Of a stretch of 64,000 nt of DNA, positions 1 to 11,694 are shown piece by piece. The notes beneath the pieces are model-generated. The model made no database searches and was not told the DNA's origin. It saw nothing but the letters and a program-made list of their open reading frames with translations. The translations under genes and the position numbers were made by a program. How positions within the stretch are numbered: position 1 is the stretch's first letter; each line of letters opens with the position of its first letter. Source of the stretch: Meloidogyne chitwoodi (lineage: Eukaryota > Nematoda > Chromadorea > Rhabditida > Meloidogynidae); contig JACZZP010000003.1 of the NCBI GenBank assembly GCA_015183035.1, forward strand, positions 2,480,001-2,544,000, in the 5' to 3' direction.

Positions 1-383
1 GGTTACAAAAAGAAAGAAAATAAATAAATGAGCGAAATAACTTTGGTTAAGTGAAAATGAAAAAACTTTATGCTTACAACTTTTTTGTAATACAAAAGAG
101 AGAAAGAAATAATTAAATTAAAAGCGAGAGAGTGCAAGAAAAAGAAATAGAGAAGAACAAAAAGAAGGCGATTTGTCATTTTGTATCCATGTTTAATAAA
201 GTTTATTTAACCAATAGATATTTGGTCACTTACCACAAAACTAACCATTTAGTAGACCGTGATGCAAATTATGCTTTCTTTTTTCTCCGTTGCTCATTTT
301 TTTTGGTTTTTTATTAGAATAGATATTTTTTTCCTTTAAATACATTTAAAAAATTAATTTTTAATCTTCTTTATTATAGAAAA
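1..383. other. AT-rich spacer upstream of the TTI1-like gene
   Basis: No convincing coding region on either strand. Short open frames here are low-complexity and lack splice context. The last 20 bases end in a T-rich tract and TATTATAG immediately before the TTI1-like start codon, which fits a trans-splice (spliced-leader) acceptor or the end of a 5'-UTR intron. Confidence 0.5.
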
Positions 384-3300
384 ATGCTTTCAAATTTGGA
401 AACATTTTTAATTAAACTAACAAAACCGTCAATCGAAAATAATGAATTTAACGAAGAAAAACAGAAAGAAAAGCTTAAAAGAGATGAAATTGATCAATTA
501 CAGTCTTTAATTTTCACTTTACTTGAATCCAAGCAGTTACACAAAGGTTTATTTTTTTAATTTTTTTTTTTAATTTTAATTTTTTTTTTAATTTTAAAAG
601 AAATATTCAAAGTTTCATTTCGTCCAGCTTTGGGACATTTGCTTTCTTTACTTTTGGATACATTTGAATATTCTAAAACTGATAATGAAACACGGTTTTA
701 ATTTATTATTTTTGTTTTTTTAATTTTTTAAATTAATTTTTTTAGTCAAAAATGTGGAGCAGTCATTTGTGAAATTACTAATACAAAATATATTGAATTA
801 TCAGCCAATTTTATTGCTTTTACACTTCCCGGAATTTTTGTAAAAATTAAAAATATATTATTACTTCAGAAAGTACATTCTATTGAAATTGTACAATTCT
901 CCAGTAAGGTTTGTTTATTTTTTTTTAATTTTATTTAATTAAAAAAATTATTTTTTATTTTTTCAGATTCTCTCAAATATTTTAAATATTGCCTTTTCTC
1001 CCTGTTTAAATCAAAATTTAATTATAAATGATCAAATTTCTGTTCCTTCAATTATTACATTTGAAAGAGATGAAAAATGGATAAAAATGGCTAAAGAAAA
1101 AATTTTTCCACAATTTTGTCAAATTTTAACAAATTTGACAAATTCAAAAATTGATGGAATTCGTTTTGAAGCAATTTTAATAATTTCTAATATTTTTGAT
1201 TTTAAAGGAGATTTTTGTGAAGGTTTTTTTTAATTAATTTTAGGAAATTTTTTGGGCTTTGTATTTTAATTTTTTTAAACTTTTTTTAAACAATTATTTT
1301 TATTTTTTTTTAAAATTTTATTTTTTAGGCGGAGACGAATTTAACAAAATTTCAATTGATATTTGTTCTCTGCTATTTAATGATGAACAAACAAGGTTAA
1401 TTTAAACTTAATTCGTAAAAAAATGTTTTTCTCTTTAAAAAAAACTGAGATTTTTTGTAACTTAAAAAAGAAAAATGGAATTTTTAAAAATTTTTAAATT
1501 TTTTTTAAAGAATATCACAAGAATGTAAACATTTATTTGCTAAAATACAATCAGAAAATGCTACTTTTGTAGAGACTTATTTAATAAATTTATTGGTTAA
1601 TTTATTAAAAACATTGGAAAAGGATGTAATTAATTCAACATTTGGAGGACAATTTTATTTTCAAAAGGTTTTATTTTAATTTATTTTTTTTAATTTAAAA
1701 AAAAAATACAAATTAAAATTAATTTATTAAAAAAAAACATTTTTTAAATTAATATTTAATTTTAAAATAAAAAAATTCTGGTAAAATTCTGATTTTTTTC
1801 AATTTTATTTTTTATAAAAATTAAAAAAATAAATATTAATTAAATAAATTAAAATAAAAAAATCAGAATTTTACAGAATTTTTTTTAAATTTAATAAATT
1901 AAAAATATTAATTTAAAAAATGTTTTTTTAATAAATTATTTTTAATTTGTATTTTTTTTTTTAAATTAAAAAATATATTAAATTAATTTTTTCTCCAGTT
2001 AATAAATATTTTTGAAATGCTTGGTTCTAATTCACTCAATAATTTATTTTATTCTGTTGATTTTAAAGAGCATTTATTAACTACAATTTTATCAATTATT
2101 ATAATTGAAAAAGAAAAACAATTAATTAGTATTGTTAAAAATTGTGAAAGTGAACAAGGTTTTTTTTTTAATTTAAAATTATTTTTTATTTTTTTTTTAA
2201 AAAGAAATTCTTCTGCCTCCTCTAAAATTTGGAATTGAACATAAAAGTTTGGCCGAGTTTACTCATTTGTTGGCTAATTTAAACAATTTTGAGGTTCCTT
2301 TTTATTTTTTTTTTGATTTAAAAATTTATTTTTATTATTTAAATTTAAAAAATGATTATTTAGTATTTTCTGATTAAATAGAATTTTTTTTCAATGTATT
2401 TCCATCAATGGGATTCGAACCCATGACCTTTTACATTAAAAACCTAGAAGGTTACCACTACACTAAAAAAAAATTTTTTTTTAAAGGATTTATTTGATAT
2501 TTTAATTAATAAATTTATTTCTTTTTCTTCTAAAACAACAACAAAAAATATTAAACAATTAAATTCAATTTTATATTTAATTTATTATTTATTAATTAAT
2601 TTTAATTTAAATAAATTAAATTTATTTATTAATGATTTAATTTTTATTTTAAAATTATTTGATTCTTTATTGGAAAAAGAAATTTTGGATAATGAAATTG
2701 TTGATTATTTACCTTTAAATACTGATGAATCTGGTCTTGTTGGGTAAGTGATTTTTTTATTTTTTTATTTTATTTTTTTAGGCTTATATTCAATTGTCTT
2801 TCAAAAACTAATTTGGACAAAATTGAAGCAAAAGTATAATTTTTTTAATAATTTTTAATTTATTAAAAATTCATTATTTTAAGAATAGAGGTGATTTACT
2901 CTATGAAACACTAAAATATTGTTCTTCAACAAATATAAATATAAAAGAAGCAGCTAATAATTGTTTAAATAGACTTGTTAGGGTATTAATTTAATTTTTT
3001 TATTAAATTAATTTTAATTAAATTTTTAAAGAATTGTCATCAATATAATGATGTTTCTCAAATGATTTTTGCTAATGCCCATTTGTTAATGTTTAAAATT
3101 TTGATTGCTGCACAGGTTTAGATTTTTAATTAATTTATTTATTTAAAAATGGTAAAATTCCAAAAAATATTTCAAAATTCAAATATTTATTTTTTAGGAT
3201 TTTCCAACAAATCCACGCTTTCCATTAGTTCTTTCTGAAATGATTAATAAATGTTCAAAACACCCAAAATTATATTTTAATTTAAAAGGAGCATTAAATG

Positions 3301-5342
3301 AATTATTATTTTGGTTAGACTTTTCAAATCATAAACAAACTTTACTTTTATTATTTGCTTTAAATAATTATTGTAAAGCTTTGTTTAATTGGTTTTATCC
3401 TTTAATACCTCCAATGGAAGCAAATGAAGAAGAAAAACCTTCAATTTGTTATCAAGGTTTTTTTAAATTAATTTAAATTAAATTGCTAATTAAATATTGA
3501 TAAATATTTCAAAATATCAAAATGGTAAAAAATTAAAATTTAATAAAAAAAATATTAAATTTTTAAAGAAAATGAATTTTCTGGAGACGAAACTGCTGCT
3601 ACAGAAATAAATAAAAATAATAATAATATTGAAGAAGAAAAACATCAAAAAGATGTCAATTATCCATTAATTCAAAATTTAGTTACAATTTTAAATAGGT
3701 AAATATTTAAATTAAGTTTTACAATTGTAATTTTCAAGTTGCATTTTTTGTTAACTTACAAAAATTAAACTTAAGTTTTATTTTAAACTTAAGGTTTTAC
3801 AATTGTAAAAAGTTTTATAAAAATGTTTACAATAAACTATTTAAAGTTATTTTTTAAAGAACAAAACATTTTATTTCTTCCCAACATTTACCTGTTCAAT
3901 TGGCTATTTTAGATATATTAAAATATTCTTTAAAGCTGGTTAAAAATTATGAGAATGAAGTATTACCTATGATACACCAAAATTGGATTGGATTAATTCA
4001 AAAATTTGGGAAGGAACAGGAAAAGGTTTTGGCTCTACTTCACTTTATGAGTCCCATCGAACATTAAGAGTCCAATAGAACTTTAGGAGTCCAATAAAGT
4101 TTATGAGTCCAATCTAAAATTTATGAGTCCAAATAAAAGTTTATGAGTCCAAATAAAAGTTTATGAGTCCAATAAAAATTATGATTTTTCGTCAATCAGG
4201 GAGAAGTGGGGAAGACCTATTTTATAATTCCAACACTTTTAAATATTAACAAATTATATGCCATTCGAAAGAGCTCCTCGGGCTTAGTAGAATGAGACCA
4301 AAATAGTCTAAGTTGGACAAATTTGAACAAAGTTATACTAATTGAAACTTAGTTGTTAATAAAAGTTTTTGAGCAGCCTCGGTAATCACATAAAATGGAC
4401 TTACTCCCCCCTATTATTTTTCAATTTTCAAGGACCTATATCCTGGCTCATATTTATTTTTGCGAGTCGAATTTAGTATCATTCTACTTAGCTCGACGAG
4501 ACGAATAGAATAGTTATATTTTTTTCGCCGAAAATAAATTTTTCAAAAAAATAAAGTACCTGACAAAAAATCATAGTTAAATAATTTCATTGGACTCATA
4601 AATTTTGATAGGACTCATAAAGTTTAGATTGGACTCATAAATTTTGATTGGACTCATAAACTTTCATTGGACTCCTAATGTTCGATTGGACTCTTAATGT
4701 TCGATGGGACTCATAAAGTGAAGTAGAGCCAAGGTTTTTTTTTTGAAATTTTTTGTTTTTTTCAAAATTTTATTTTTCAATTAAAAATTTTTTCAAAAAA
4801 ATTTCAGAACGCCAATTTTCAAAATGTCCAGTTATCAAATGCTGAAATGCTTGTATCAATAAAATCAATTGAAATAATAAATATAATAAGTGAAATTTCC
4901 AAGGATTTTGTTTATTGGAAAATTGTAAAAGAATATTTACCTAGAGTTTGTGCTTTATTGGAGAATTTATATAAACATACACAAACTACTAAAATTGTAA
5001 TTGTAAAAGAAAATGTTGTAAAACATTCTGTTACTTTTAAATTACAAATAGCATTGATTGAAAGGTTTTTTAAATTATTTTTAAAGTAATTAATTAAGTT
5101 TTGACAAAATGGGGAATTTTGTTCTTTTAGATGTTTTGAAAAATTCTTATTTTTTATTTTTACAAAAATTCTTTTTTTACAGCATTCCTTCAATTATTGA
5201 AAATAGTGGAGCATTCAAACAAAATAATAATATGCAAAGGATAAAGAAAATTTTAATAGTTTATTCAAATTGTCAAGATACCAAATTGTCTAATTCAGCA
5301 GAAGAATCATTGAAAAAATTAAACAGATTGGAAGAAAATTAA
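384..5342 (+). CDS. tti1: TELO2-interacting protein 1 (TTI1) homologue, multi-exon
   Basis: Spliced gene of a dozen or more small exons. TTI1 is an alpha-helical HEAT-repeat partner of TEL2 and TTI2 that stabilises PI3K-like kinases (ATM, ATR, mTOR). Seen in the joined translation: a segment FERDEKWIKMAKEKI resembling the TTI1 'READWVKKTGDKL' region; near the C-terminus VLPMIHQNWIGLIQKF, matching the conserved 'LPLAHQAWPSLVHRL' block; then KEYLPRVCALLENL and HSVTFKLQIALIERF, matching 'LPKLAGSL' and 'TLAFKLQLAVLQGL'; and a tail with AEESLKKLNRLEEN. The start codon follows a TTATAG acceptor by 4 nt. Length after splicing (roughly 900 residues by eye) is near the family's usual 1,000-1,100. Introns carry a tRNA-like element (about 2.4 kb) and a 702-bp inverted-repeat element (4.03-4.73 kb). 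Family call is by motif order; exon borders were not all fixed. Confidence 0.8.
2316..2474 (-). mobile_element. tRNA-derived SINE-like element in a TTI1 intron (copy 1)
   Basis: On the minus strand there is an A-box-like TAGTGTAGTGGTAAC followed about 30 nt later by a perfect B-box, GGGTTCGAATCCC. The 5' acceptor-stem half is T-rich and does not pair with the 3' half, so this is not a working tRNA. The roughly 80 bp beyond the tRNA-like head is shared with another copy at 12.88-13.04 kb in VPS41, which defines a dispersed composite element rather than a chance match. It lies antisense to the host gene. Confidence 0.7.
4030..4731. mobile_element. 702-bp MITE-like element with long terminal inverted repeats
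   Basis: The left end TGGCTCTACTTCACTTTATG is the exact reverse complement of the right end. The arms stay inverted for roughly 170 bp and are made of repeated 'TTTATGAGTCCAAT' units on the left and 'ATTGGACTCATAAA' units on the right. A 6-bp direct repeat AGGTTT flanks both ends (4024-4029 and 4732-4737), a plausible target-site duplication. It sits exactly at the 5' edge of an intron of the TTI1-like gene and contains no open frame of note, so it is non-autonomous. Confidence 0.85.
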
Positions 5343-5937
5343 TCAAATTAAATGAAAAGATTTCTAAACACAAAAATCTCTCGAATTTATAAAGTTGATT
5401 TTAATTATAAGAACACTGTGATATAAAAACATAATGACCTTATAACGGGAGTCAAATGTAAAATTTCTGTGGGAGAAGGTTTAATCATTATAAAAGCAAA
5501 AATAAATGACTCAGTTTTTATATTTTTGTAAAATATTTTTTAAGCAACGTTCTTTTTATATTTCTTATGAATAATACATTATAAAAAGCCTTTATGAAAA
5601 ATGTTTAAGAATAAAACTGCTACTGCTATTAGTCATTTGTTACACTTGTAAATTCATTATGTTATATTTGTAATATTTTAAATATCTTTTTATTACAAAT
5701 ATGCATTTATTTATAAATTTAGAATGTCAAAAACTAAAAAATATTTCAAAATGTCATAATTTCACGGCTATATTTAAAGATGTCTAATTCAATCATTTTA
5801 TATTTCAACTTATCAGTTCAATTTTTTTTTCCAAACTTATATTTCTAAAAAAATTTATATTAATCTTTTTGGGCAAGCCATATACTTATTTCAGCATCAA
5901 AGTTTTTTTGTTATTATACATTATTAAACTTATAATT
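5343..5937. other. AT-rich spacer between TTI1-like gene and protease
   Basis: No open frame with coding character on either strand. AT-rich, with AATAAA-type signals shortly after the TTI1 stop (for example AATAAAA near 5610). It holds the 3' UTR of the first gene and the promoter of the next; no TATA box could be singled out. Confidence 0.5.
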
Positions 5938-7317
5938 ATGATTATTCAATATTACGCCTTGATAATTCTTGTTAACTATATGAATGGCCAACCTAATTTA
6001 ATTAAAAAGGTTTTTTTTCTTTATTTTATTTTTTATTAAACACTAGTTACTTTTTTAGCGAGCTTCAATATATTATGATGAGAATAAAATTGATTATAAT
6101 GTTGGACAACTTAATTTATCAGGTAGTCAATTTATATATATTCGAATTTATCTTTTTAATAATTATTTTATTTTAAGAAAATTTTATCAATAAAATGACT
6201 GCATATGGTGAATATGTTAAAAATGCAGATAAAATTCGTGATTTATATGTTTCAGAAAGTTAGTTTTTTCTTTAAATTAAAATTTTATTTTTTAAATTAA
6301 CTAACTTCTTTAGAAAAATCAAATAATTGGCGTTCAGATTTTGATTTTACAAATCGCATTATAGGTGGTGAACCGGCGCGCCTTAACGACGTGCGCTGGT
6401 TCGCTCAAATATTGAATTTTACGGGTAATGGACGAGTGAGTTAATTTCCTAATTTTTTTTCTTTTTTGCTTAATTGTTAGACAATTATTAATGATTAAAT
6501 TAGAGACATTTTTAGGATTTAAATCTTAGCCAAAAATCTGAATAAATTTTTTTAAAGGAAATTCTGATATTTATAAATATTTTATAAAAATTATCAAAAT
6601 CAACTATAACTTTTTAAGATGATTTTACATACCTCATTTAGTTATATGAATTTTATATTTTTTCTGATTGTTTTATTGTTAAGTTATAACTTACTAATAT
6701 TTTTTAGCTTTGCGGAGGTTTTTCTTTTGCATCAAGAGGAATCCTGACGTCAAAACATTGCATCGTTAATATTAATGATTTCAAAAAATTGGAATTCCAA
6801 GTAAGGGTTAATTCAGTCGTTCTAGGCTATGGGCAACTGATTCAAATCAAACAAATTATTATAAATGAAGATTATGATTTAGCCTTACTGATTACTGAAA
6901 CTATTCAACATGACTTTTTAAGACTTTCCACTCGTGACGAAATACCTAACGAGAAGGCTGAGTTTTTTGGTAATTTGTTGATTTTTTCTTATTTTTATAT
7001 TAATTTTTAGGGTTTGGAGTCATTGGCTTTGAAGGAAGTAAGCCTATGATACCAGAAAATTTACAGCACGTTAAATTAAAAATCATTCGCCAAAATCTTG
7101 TTGATGATTTGTTGCCTGAAATGATTCCGACTACAGGTCGTCTAACTTCTGGAGACAGTGGGGGGGGGCTTTGATTTGGAAGCAAAATGGTCAAAAAGTT
7201 GCTGGGGGTATATACAAGGGTTCATCAGATCTACCTAATGGCGAACAAATTCAACTATTTTTGCGCATCTCCGACTTCAAAGAGTGGATTGAGGACAAGC
7301 TTTTAATGGCTACGTAA
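5938..7317 (+). CDS. Secreted trypsin-like (S1) serine protease, frame broken in the GDSGG motif
   Basis: Five to six exons. The first encodes a signal-peptide-like hydrophobic N-terminus (MIIQYYALIILVNYM). A pro-region is followed by the activation junction R|IIGGEPA, the CGG...TSKHC block (catalytic His and the C42-C58 pair), DYDLALL (catalytic Asp) and GDSGG (catalytic Ser). The C-terminal stretch FLRISDFKEWIEDKL fits the final helix of S1 proteases. A run of nine G (7160-7168) just after GDS puts the downstream exon out of frame: as read, translation stops about 3 codons after GDSGG, whereas a 7- or 10-G run would continue into ALIWKQNGQKVAGGIYKG. This is either a sequencing indel or a real null allele. 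The residue at the usual 189 position appears to be Arg and Cys191 is absent, so substrate preference should be unusual. Confidence 0.8.
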
Positions 7318-7446
7318 ATTATTTATTCATTTTTTAACTTATATAATTTTATAAAATTAATTTGTTAAAATATTTAAATTGTATTATTTAGAAGAGATGG
7401 GCTCTAAATTACAAGTGATGACAAACTGGACTTGTTTGTGAATTTT

Positions 7447-7760
7447 TTAATAAAACAATTGTTTCTGATTTAATAAAATAATTTTTTATGATTTTTAATA
7501 AAATAATTGTTTCTGATTTTTAATAAAACAATTGTTGTTTCTGATTTTTAATAAAACAATTGTTGTTTCTGATTTTTAATAAAACAATTGTTGTTTCTGA
7601 TTTTTAATAAAACAATTGTTGTTTCTGATTTTTAATAAAACAATTGTTGTTTCTGATTTTTAATAAAACAATTGTTGTTTTTGATTTTTAATAAAACAAT
7701 TGTTTCTGATTTAATAAAATAATTGTTGTTTCTGATTTTTAATAAAACAATTGTTTGTGA
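7447..7760. repeat. Tandem repeat of about 28 bp downstream of the protease
   Basis: About ten imperfect copies of TTTCTGATTTTTAATAAAAC followed by AATTGTTG; each carries the palindrome CAATTG. It lies just past the protease stop codon, so it may be part of the 3' UTR. It contains the TTCTGATTTTT core seen throughout the window. Confidence 0.85.
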
Positions 7761-8271
7761 ATTATCAGAAAAAAACTTTAAATTTAATTTATTCTTAATT
7801 TAAATCAGAGTTCAAATATCCGCGCGTATTTATATCGCATTTTACTGTTTCTTAGGCTTTAGATCGTATTTGTTAATAAATGTGTATTTCTTGTTTTCAA
7901 ATTGTTGAACATTTATTGTTGAAAAGATTAATTTTTGGCAGTTAGAGTACATCAATTTTCAACATTTTCGCTTGTGGCGCTAAAAGTGAAATATTTACGT
8001 TTCAAAGCAATTATTTTTTACGTTTAAATTAACTTTAAAACTTTTTTAAAATAAATTTATAAATTTAATAGAGTTGTACAACAAATTTTTTTTAATCACA
8101 GAATTTATTTCTTTTTTTTTAAACAAAATTAAAATACTAGAAAGAGATTATTAAACAAAAAAATTTTTAGATTGCTCGGAAAAAAAATTAAAAATGTTAA
8201 TAAAGGCAAAAAAAACATAAGGGCGAGTAAATGCAATTAAAAAGGAAATTAAGGGAAAAAAAGAAAATTAA
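7761..8271. other. AT-rich spacer between two converging genes
   Basis: Lies between the 3' ends of the protease (+) and the nucleotide-sugar transporter (-). No coding region seen; only AT-rich sequence and a few GC-richer words (CCGCGCG near 7820). Confidence 0.5.
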
Positions 8272-10097
8272 TTAATGTTCAGAACTATTATATAATATCA
8301 CAGACAAACAAACCAACAAGGCACCCAAACCAAACAAAAATGTTATGTTATAGCCATCAAAAATGATTAGAGAAAATATGACTACCATTATAATTGACAG
8401 GGAAGAAGCAAAACTGAAATTTAAAAAATTCTGAAAAATAATTCTGATTTTTTATTCTGAAAAAATAATTCTGATTTTTTATTCTGAAAAAATAATTCTG
8501 ATTTTTTATTCTGAAATAATTCTGATTTTTTATTCTGAAATAATTCTGATTTTTTATTCTGAAATAATTCTGATTTTTTATTCTGAAAAAATAATTCTGA
8601 TTAAAAAAAATTTTTTTTTTTTTAAAATCAGAACAGAAAAAATGTTTCAAACCTTTTGTAAAGATTATCCAAATGCTTCATAATAAGTGAGATATAAATT
8701 CCTCCAAGGGACAAAAAAACTTTAAAAAAAATATTTTTAATTAACAGGAATATTTAAACATACGAATTATGCAAACAACTTTAATATTGTAACCAAAAAT
8801 GAATCCTCGTTCAATAATTTGATTCTAAAAAAAGAAAAGACAATTAAAAAATCAGAATTAAAATCAGAATTAATTTTAAACTTACAAAGTCTTTAATAAA
8901 ACAGCCTAAAAGGGCAGAAATAACACCACAAAAATACCTAAAAATAATTTAAAAAAAAATTAAATTATAAATTCTCCTACATTTGTAAATTTCTAATCCA
9001 AAAAGAAGTATTTGAAGAGCCATCTTTTAACATTTTTTCAAAATAAACACCAGCAAAACTAGAAAAAATACAAGCCCCAAAAATTGCTAATAAACCAGTT
9101 ATTTGATTTTTTTCAAGTTCTTCTTCTTCTTCAATTTTATTAAAATTATTTTCTTCTTCTTTTTGAATATTTTTATGATGATTAAATTTGGAAATATCTA
9201 ACTAAAAAATATCAGAATATTTTCAGAATTAAAAAACAAATTTATTAAAAAAAACCTCAACAAGTACAAGGCCAACACAAAGCTGAAATATTGAAAACCA
9301 TCTACGCAGAGAAAATTGACGTCTAAGAAAAATCATCTGATAAAAATCAGAAATTTATTTTTATAAAATAAATTTAAAATAAATTAATTATACCATAAAG
9401 ATTGCAGTAAATGGAATTTTTAATTGATTGAAGACCTAAAAAATAAAAATTAAAAAAAATTCCCTAAATAAACCTGATAAACAGAAGCATCCAAATTTGA
9501 AAGGGCAACAAAATCCAAATTCTTAAAATAATAAAAATAAATAAATTTAAAAATAAAATTAAATTAACATTTTGTAATGCATAAGCCAAAGAAGGAACAG
9601 CCATTTTTATAAGTTCGTAAGGCTTTGAAATAAATTCAATTTTAATCAACTAAAAATTAAAAAATAAAATCATATAAATTAATTTAAACCTCATTTCCTT
9701 TATGAAAAGATTTACTTTCCGCATAAACAAAAAAGAAGGCTATGAATAATTTGACGCATTCCGACGAGAAAACAACTGAAAAATAATTATTTAATAATAA
9801 AAAAATATTTTTAAAAAATAAACCGAACAGACCAACCAGTTGAAGAAGAGTATAACTAAAAATAAATTTATTAAAAAATAAAAAAAATAATAGAATAACA
9901 CAAACCTCATCTTTTGGTGTCATTTGTCTTGTATAAGAAGCCATTAAAGTATAACCAGTCCAAAGAAAAATAGCTACAGCAACCACATAGTATTTAAAAA
10001 GCGTTCCTTCTCGTTTATTAGTAACAGTAGAAAATATGCTTGAATTTGAAGAGGAATTTAAACTATTCGAATCAAGTAAAGCATCCTTGTTTGACAT
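8272..10097 (-). CDS. SLC35A-family nucleotide-sugar transporter
   Basis: About eight or more exons on the minus strand. Golgi antiporter family moving UDP-GlcNAc, UDP-Gal or CMP-sialic acid against the nucleoside monophosphate. The joined translation gives GYTLMASYTRQMTPKDE, then LYSSST joined to VVFSSECVKLFI, matching the family's 'RYLSST.VV.AE.LK' block; KPYELIKMAVPSLAYALQN with [17 protein letters not shown], matching the '[29 protein letters not shown]' signature; and GACIFSSFAGVYFEKMLK, matching 'FSSGFAGVYFEKILK'. The end is hydrophobic, FLFGLGALLVCLSVILYNSS. Roughly ten membrane spans. The second exon is only 19 nt if the donor GTTGGT is used, the choice that restores the family motif. 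Substrate cannot be decided from sequence. Divergent from the next gene by 362 bp, so a shared promoter is possible. Confidence 0.85.
8428..8602. repeat. Tandem TTCTGATTTTTTA repeat in a transporter intron
   Basis: Six to seven copies of a 26-30 bp unit built from AATAATTCTGATTTTTTATTCTGAAA. It lies between the last two exons of the SLC35A gene. The apparent protein on the minus strand here (repeated 'FRIKNQNY') is an artefact of the repeat. Confidence 0.85.
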
Positions 10098-10459
10098 TAT
10101 TTCCCTTTTAAGAAAAAATAAAATTAGCTAAAATTAATTTGAAAAAAAATCAGCTGTAGAAAGCAAAGCTCACTTTTACGCACCAAAATAAACAACTTAA
10201 ATTTTTTTCAATAGAATTAGAGAAAGAGAAAAATAGAGTATATTGTTAGAGAAAAATAATTAAAAGAAAAGATAAATTCGCCGCAGTAATCTCCTCTCGT
10301 TTCCTCTTTATCTCTAATTCTCTTTAATTAAAATACTATTTCTCGCGACTACTCGGCCCATGACTAAATAACCGTCCTACAACTAAATTAAGTAAAATTT
10401 TAAATTCTATTTTTTCTTTACAGACTTTTAAAATTATTTTCTACTTATTTCTCTTTTTT
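10098..10459. promoter_or_regulatory. Divergent intergenic region between SLC35A gene and coiled-coil gene
   Basis: 362 bp between two outward-facing start codons. It contains GC-richer words unusual for the window (TCGCGACTACTCGGCCCATG near 10343) and pyrimidine-rich tracts. It probably holds both promoters. No defined element could be identified. Confidence 0.4.
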
Positions 10460-11444
10460 ATGTTTAAATCTGATTATTATTGTTCTTCTTGCCATTTAAA
10501 CACTAAAGAATCGATAAAATGTTCTTTTACCTCTAAGGATTGGTCAAGGTTTTTTTATTTTTTAAATTTTATTAAATTTATTTTTAGACTACGCGATTCT
10601 ACAAATAAATTTTTGTCATTAAAAAAGAAGTTATGTTCTTATTCTACTCAACTTGAACAAATTCTCTCTGAAGATTCTACTTACAGAGATTATGTATATA
10701 AATTTTTTGAATTTACGTCATTTTTGCATTTTCAGGCATCCCAAATTCAAAATTCTAATTGTAAAATAATTCTTTTACAAAAAAGAAAAGATATACTTCG
10801 TGATTCAATTCAAACATTAAATTTTAAAATTAATTCTTTAGAGAAGGAAAAAAATGATCAAAATGAGAAAAAATTGTGTTTAACTAAAAAAATTGAAAAT
10901 TATGTTAATCAAGAAGAAAACTTGATTAATGACAGGTTTAATTTTATTTTTATTAATATTTAAAATAATAATTTTGGTAGAGAAAATTAATCAGAATTAA
11001 TTAATTAAAATCAGAATTAATTCTGATTTTTTCCGGATTTTATTTCTGATTTTTTTTATTTTAATTCTGATTTTTCCTGATTTTTTTTATTTAATTCTGA
11101 TTTTTTTCCGGATTTAATTTCTGTTTTTTATTTTAATTCTATTTAATTTCTGACTGTTTAATTTAATTTAAACATTCTCTTTTAGCAAAAAACTCAAGCG
11201 ACTTCAAAACGAATTACTTTTTCGGCTTCATTATTTATTACATGAGCTTAGTTTGTATCAATTAAACACACGTTCAGACATTATCAAATATATTAAAGTA
11301 TTTTTCTTTTTTGCTGGTAAGAGTCCACAAAATTTATTTACAACTTTAACTAATTATTAATTTATTTTTTGGAAGAGGTTATTTATTTAATTTAATTTTT
11401 TTTTTAATTTTTAAGGATTATTCGATTTTATTCCTTTATTATAA
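10460..11444 (+). CDS. Coiled-coil protein with N-terminal cysteine motif, possibly Atg14/EPG-8-like
   Basis: Four or five exons. The N-terminus has CSSC followed nine residues later by another Cys. The body is charged coiled coil (RKDILRDSIQTLNFKINSLEKEKND, in part) and the tail has NELLFRLHYLLHELSLYQL. A CxxC-x8-C start followed by a long coiled coil is the layout of ATG14, the autophagy subunit of the Vps34 complex, and it stands directly upstream of VPS41 (250 bp), but similarity is weak and the usual second CxxC is incomplete. With the last donor at GCTG|GTAAGAG the protein ends FDFIPLL. It is short (about 220 residues) for ATG14 (about 490). A generic coiled-coil protein is equally possible. 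Confidence 0.5.
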
Positions 11445-11694
11445 TTAAAAAAAATTGTGAATAAATTTGCACAACTCTTTCAGCAAAACAGAAAAATATG
11501 TACCTATTCAGAGACATTAATATAATTTTATTTATGTAAAATTTTGTTGATTTTATTAATTTAAAATATTAAATTTATTTTTAAAAAAGTTGTCAATAAA
11601 TTTTGAGCATTTTACACTTTTAACTGTTATTTTCTCAGTTTTATTTATATTTAATTTAAATATTTTTAGACTATTTTTATTTAAAAATATATAA

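Noticed and set aside
7447..8602. CRISPR-like array
   Set aside because: Repeats are contiguous and imperfect with no unique spacers, in a eukaryotic genome.
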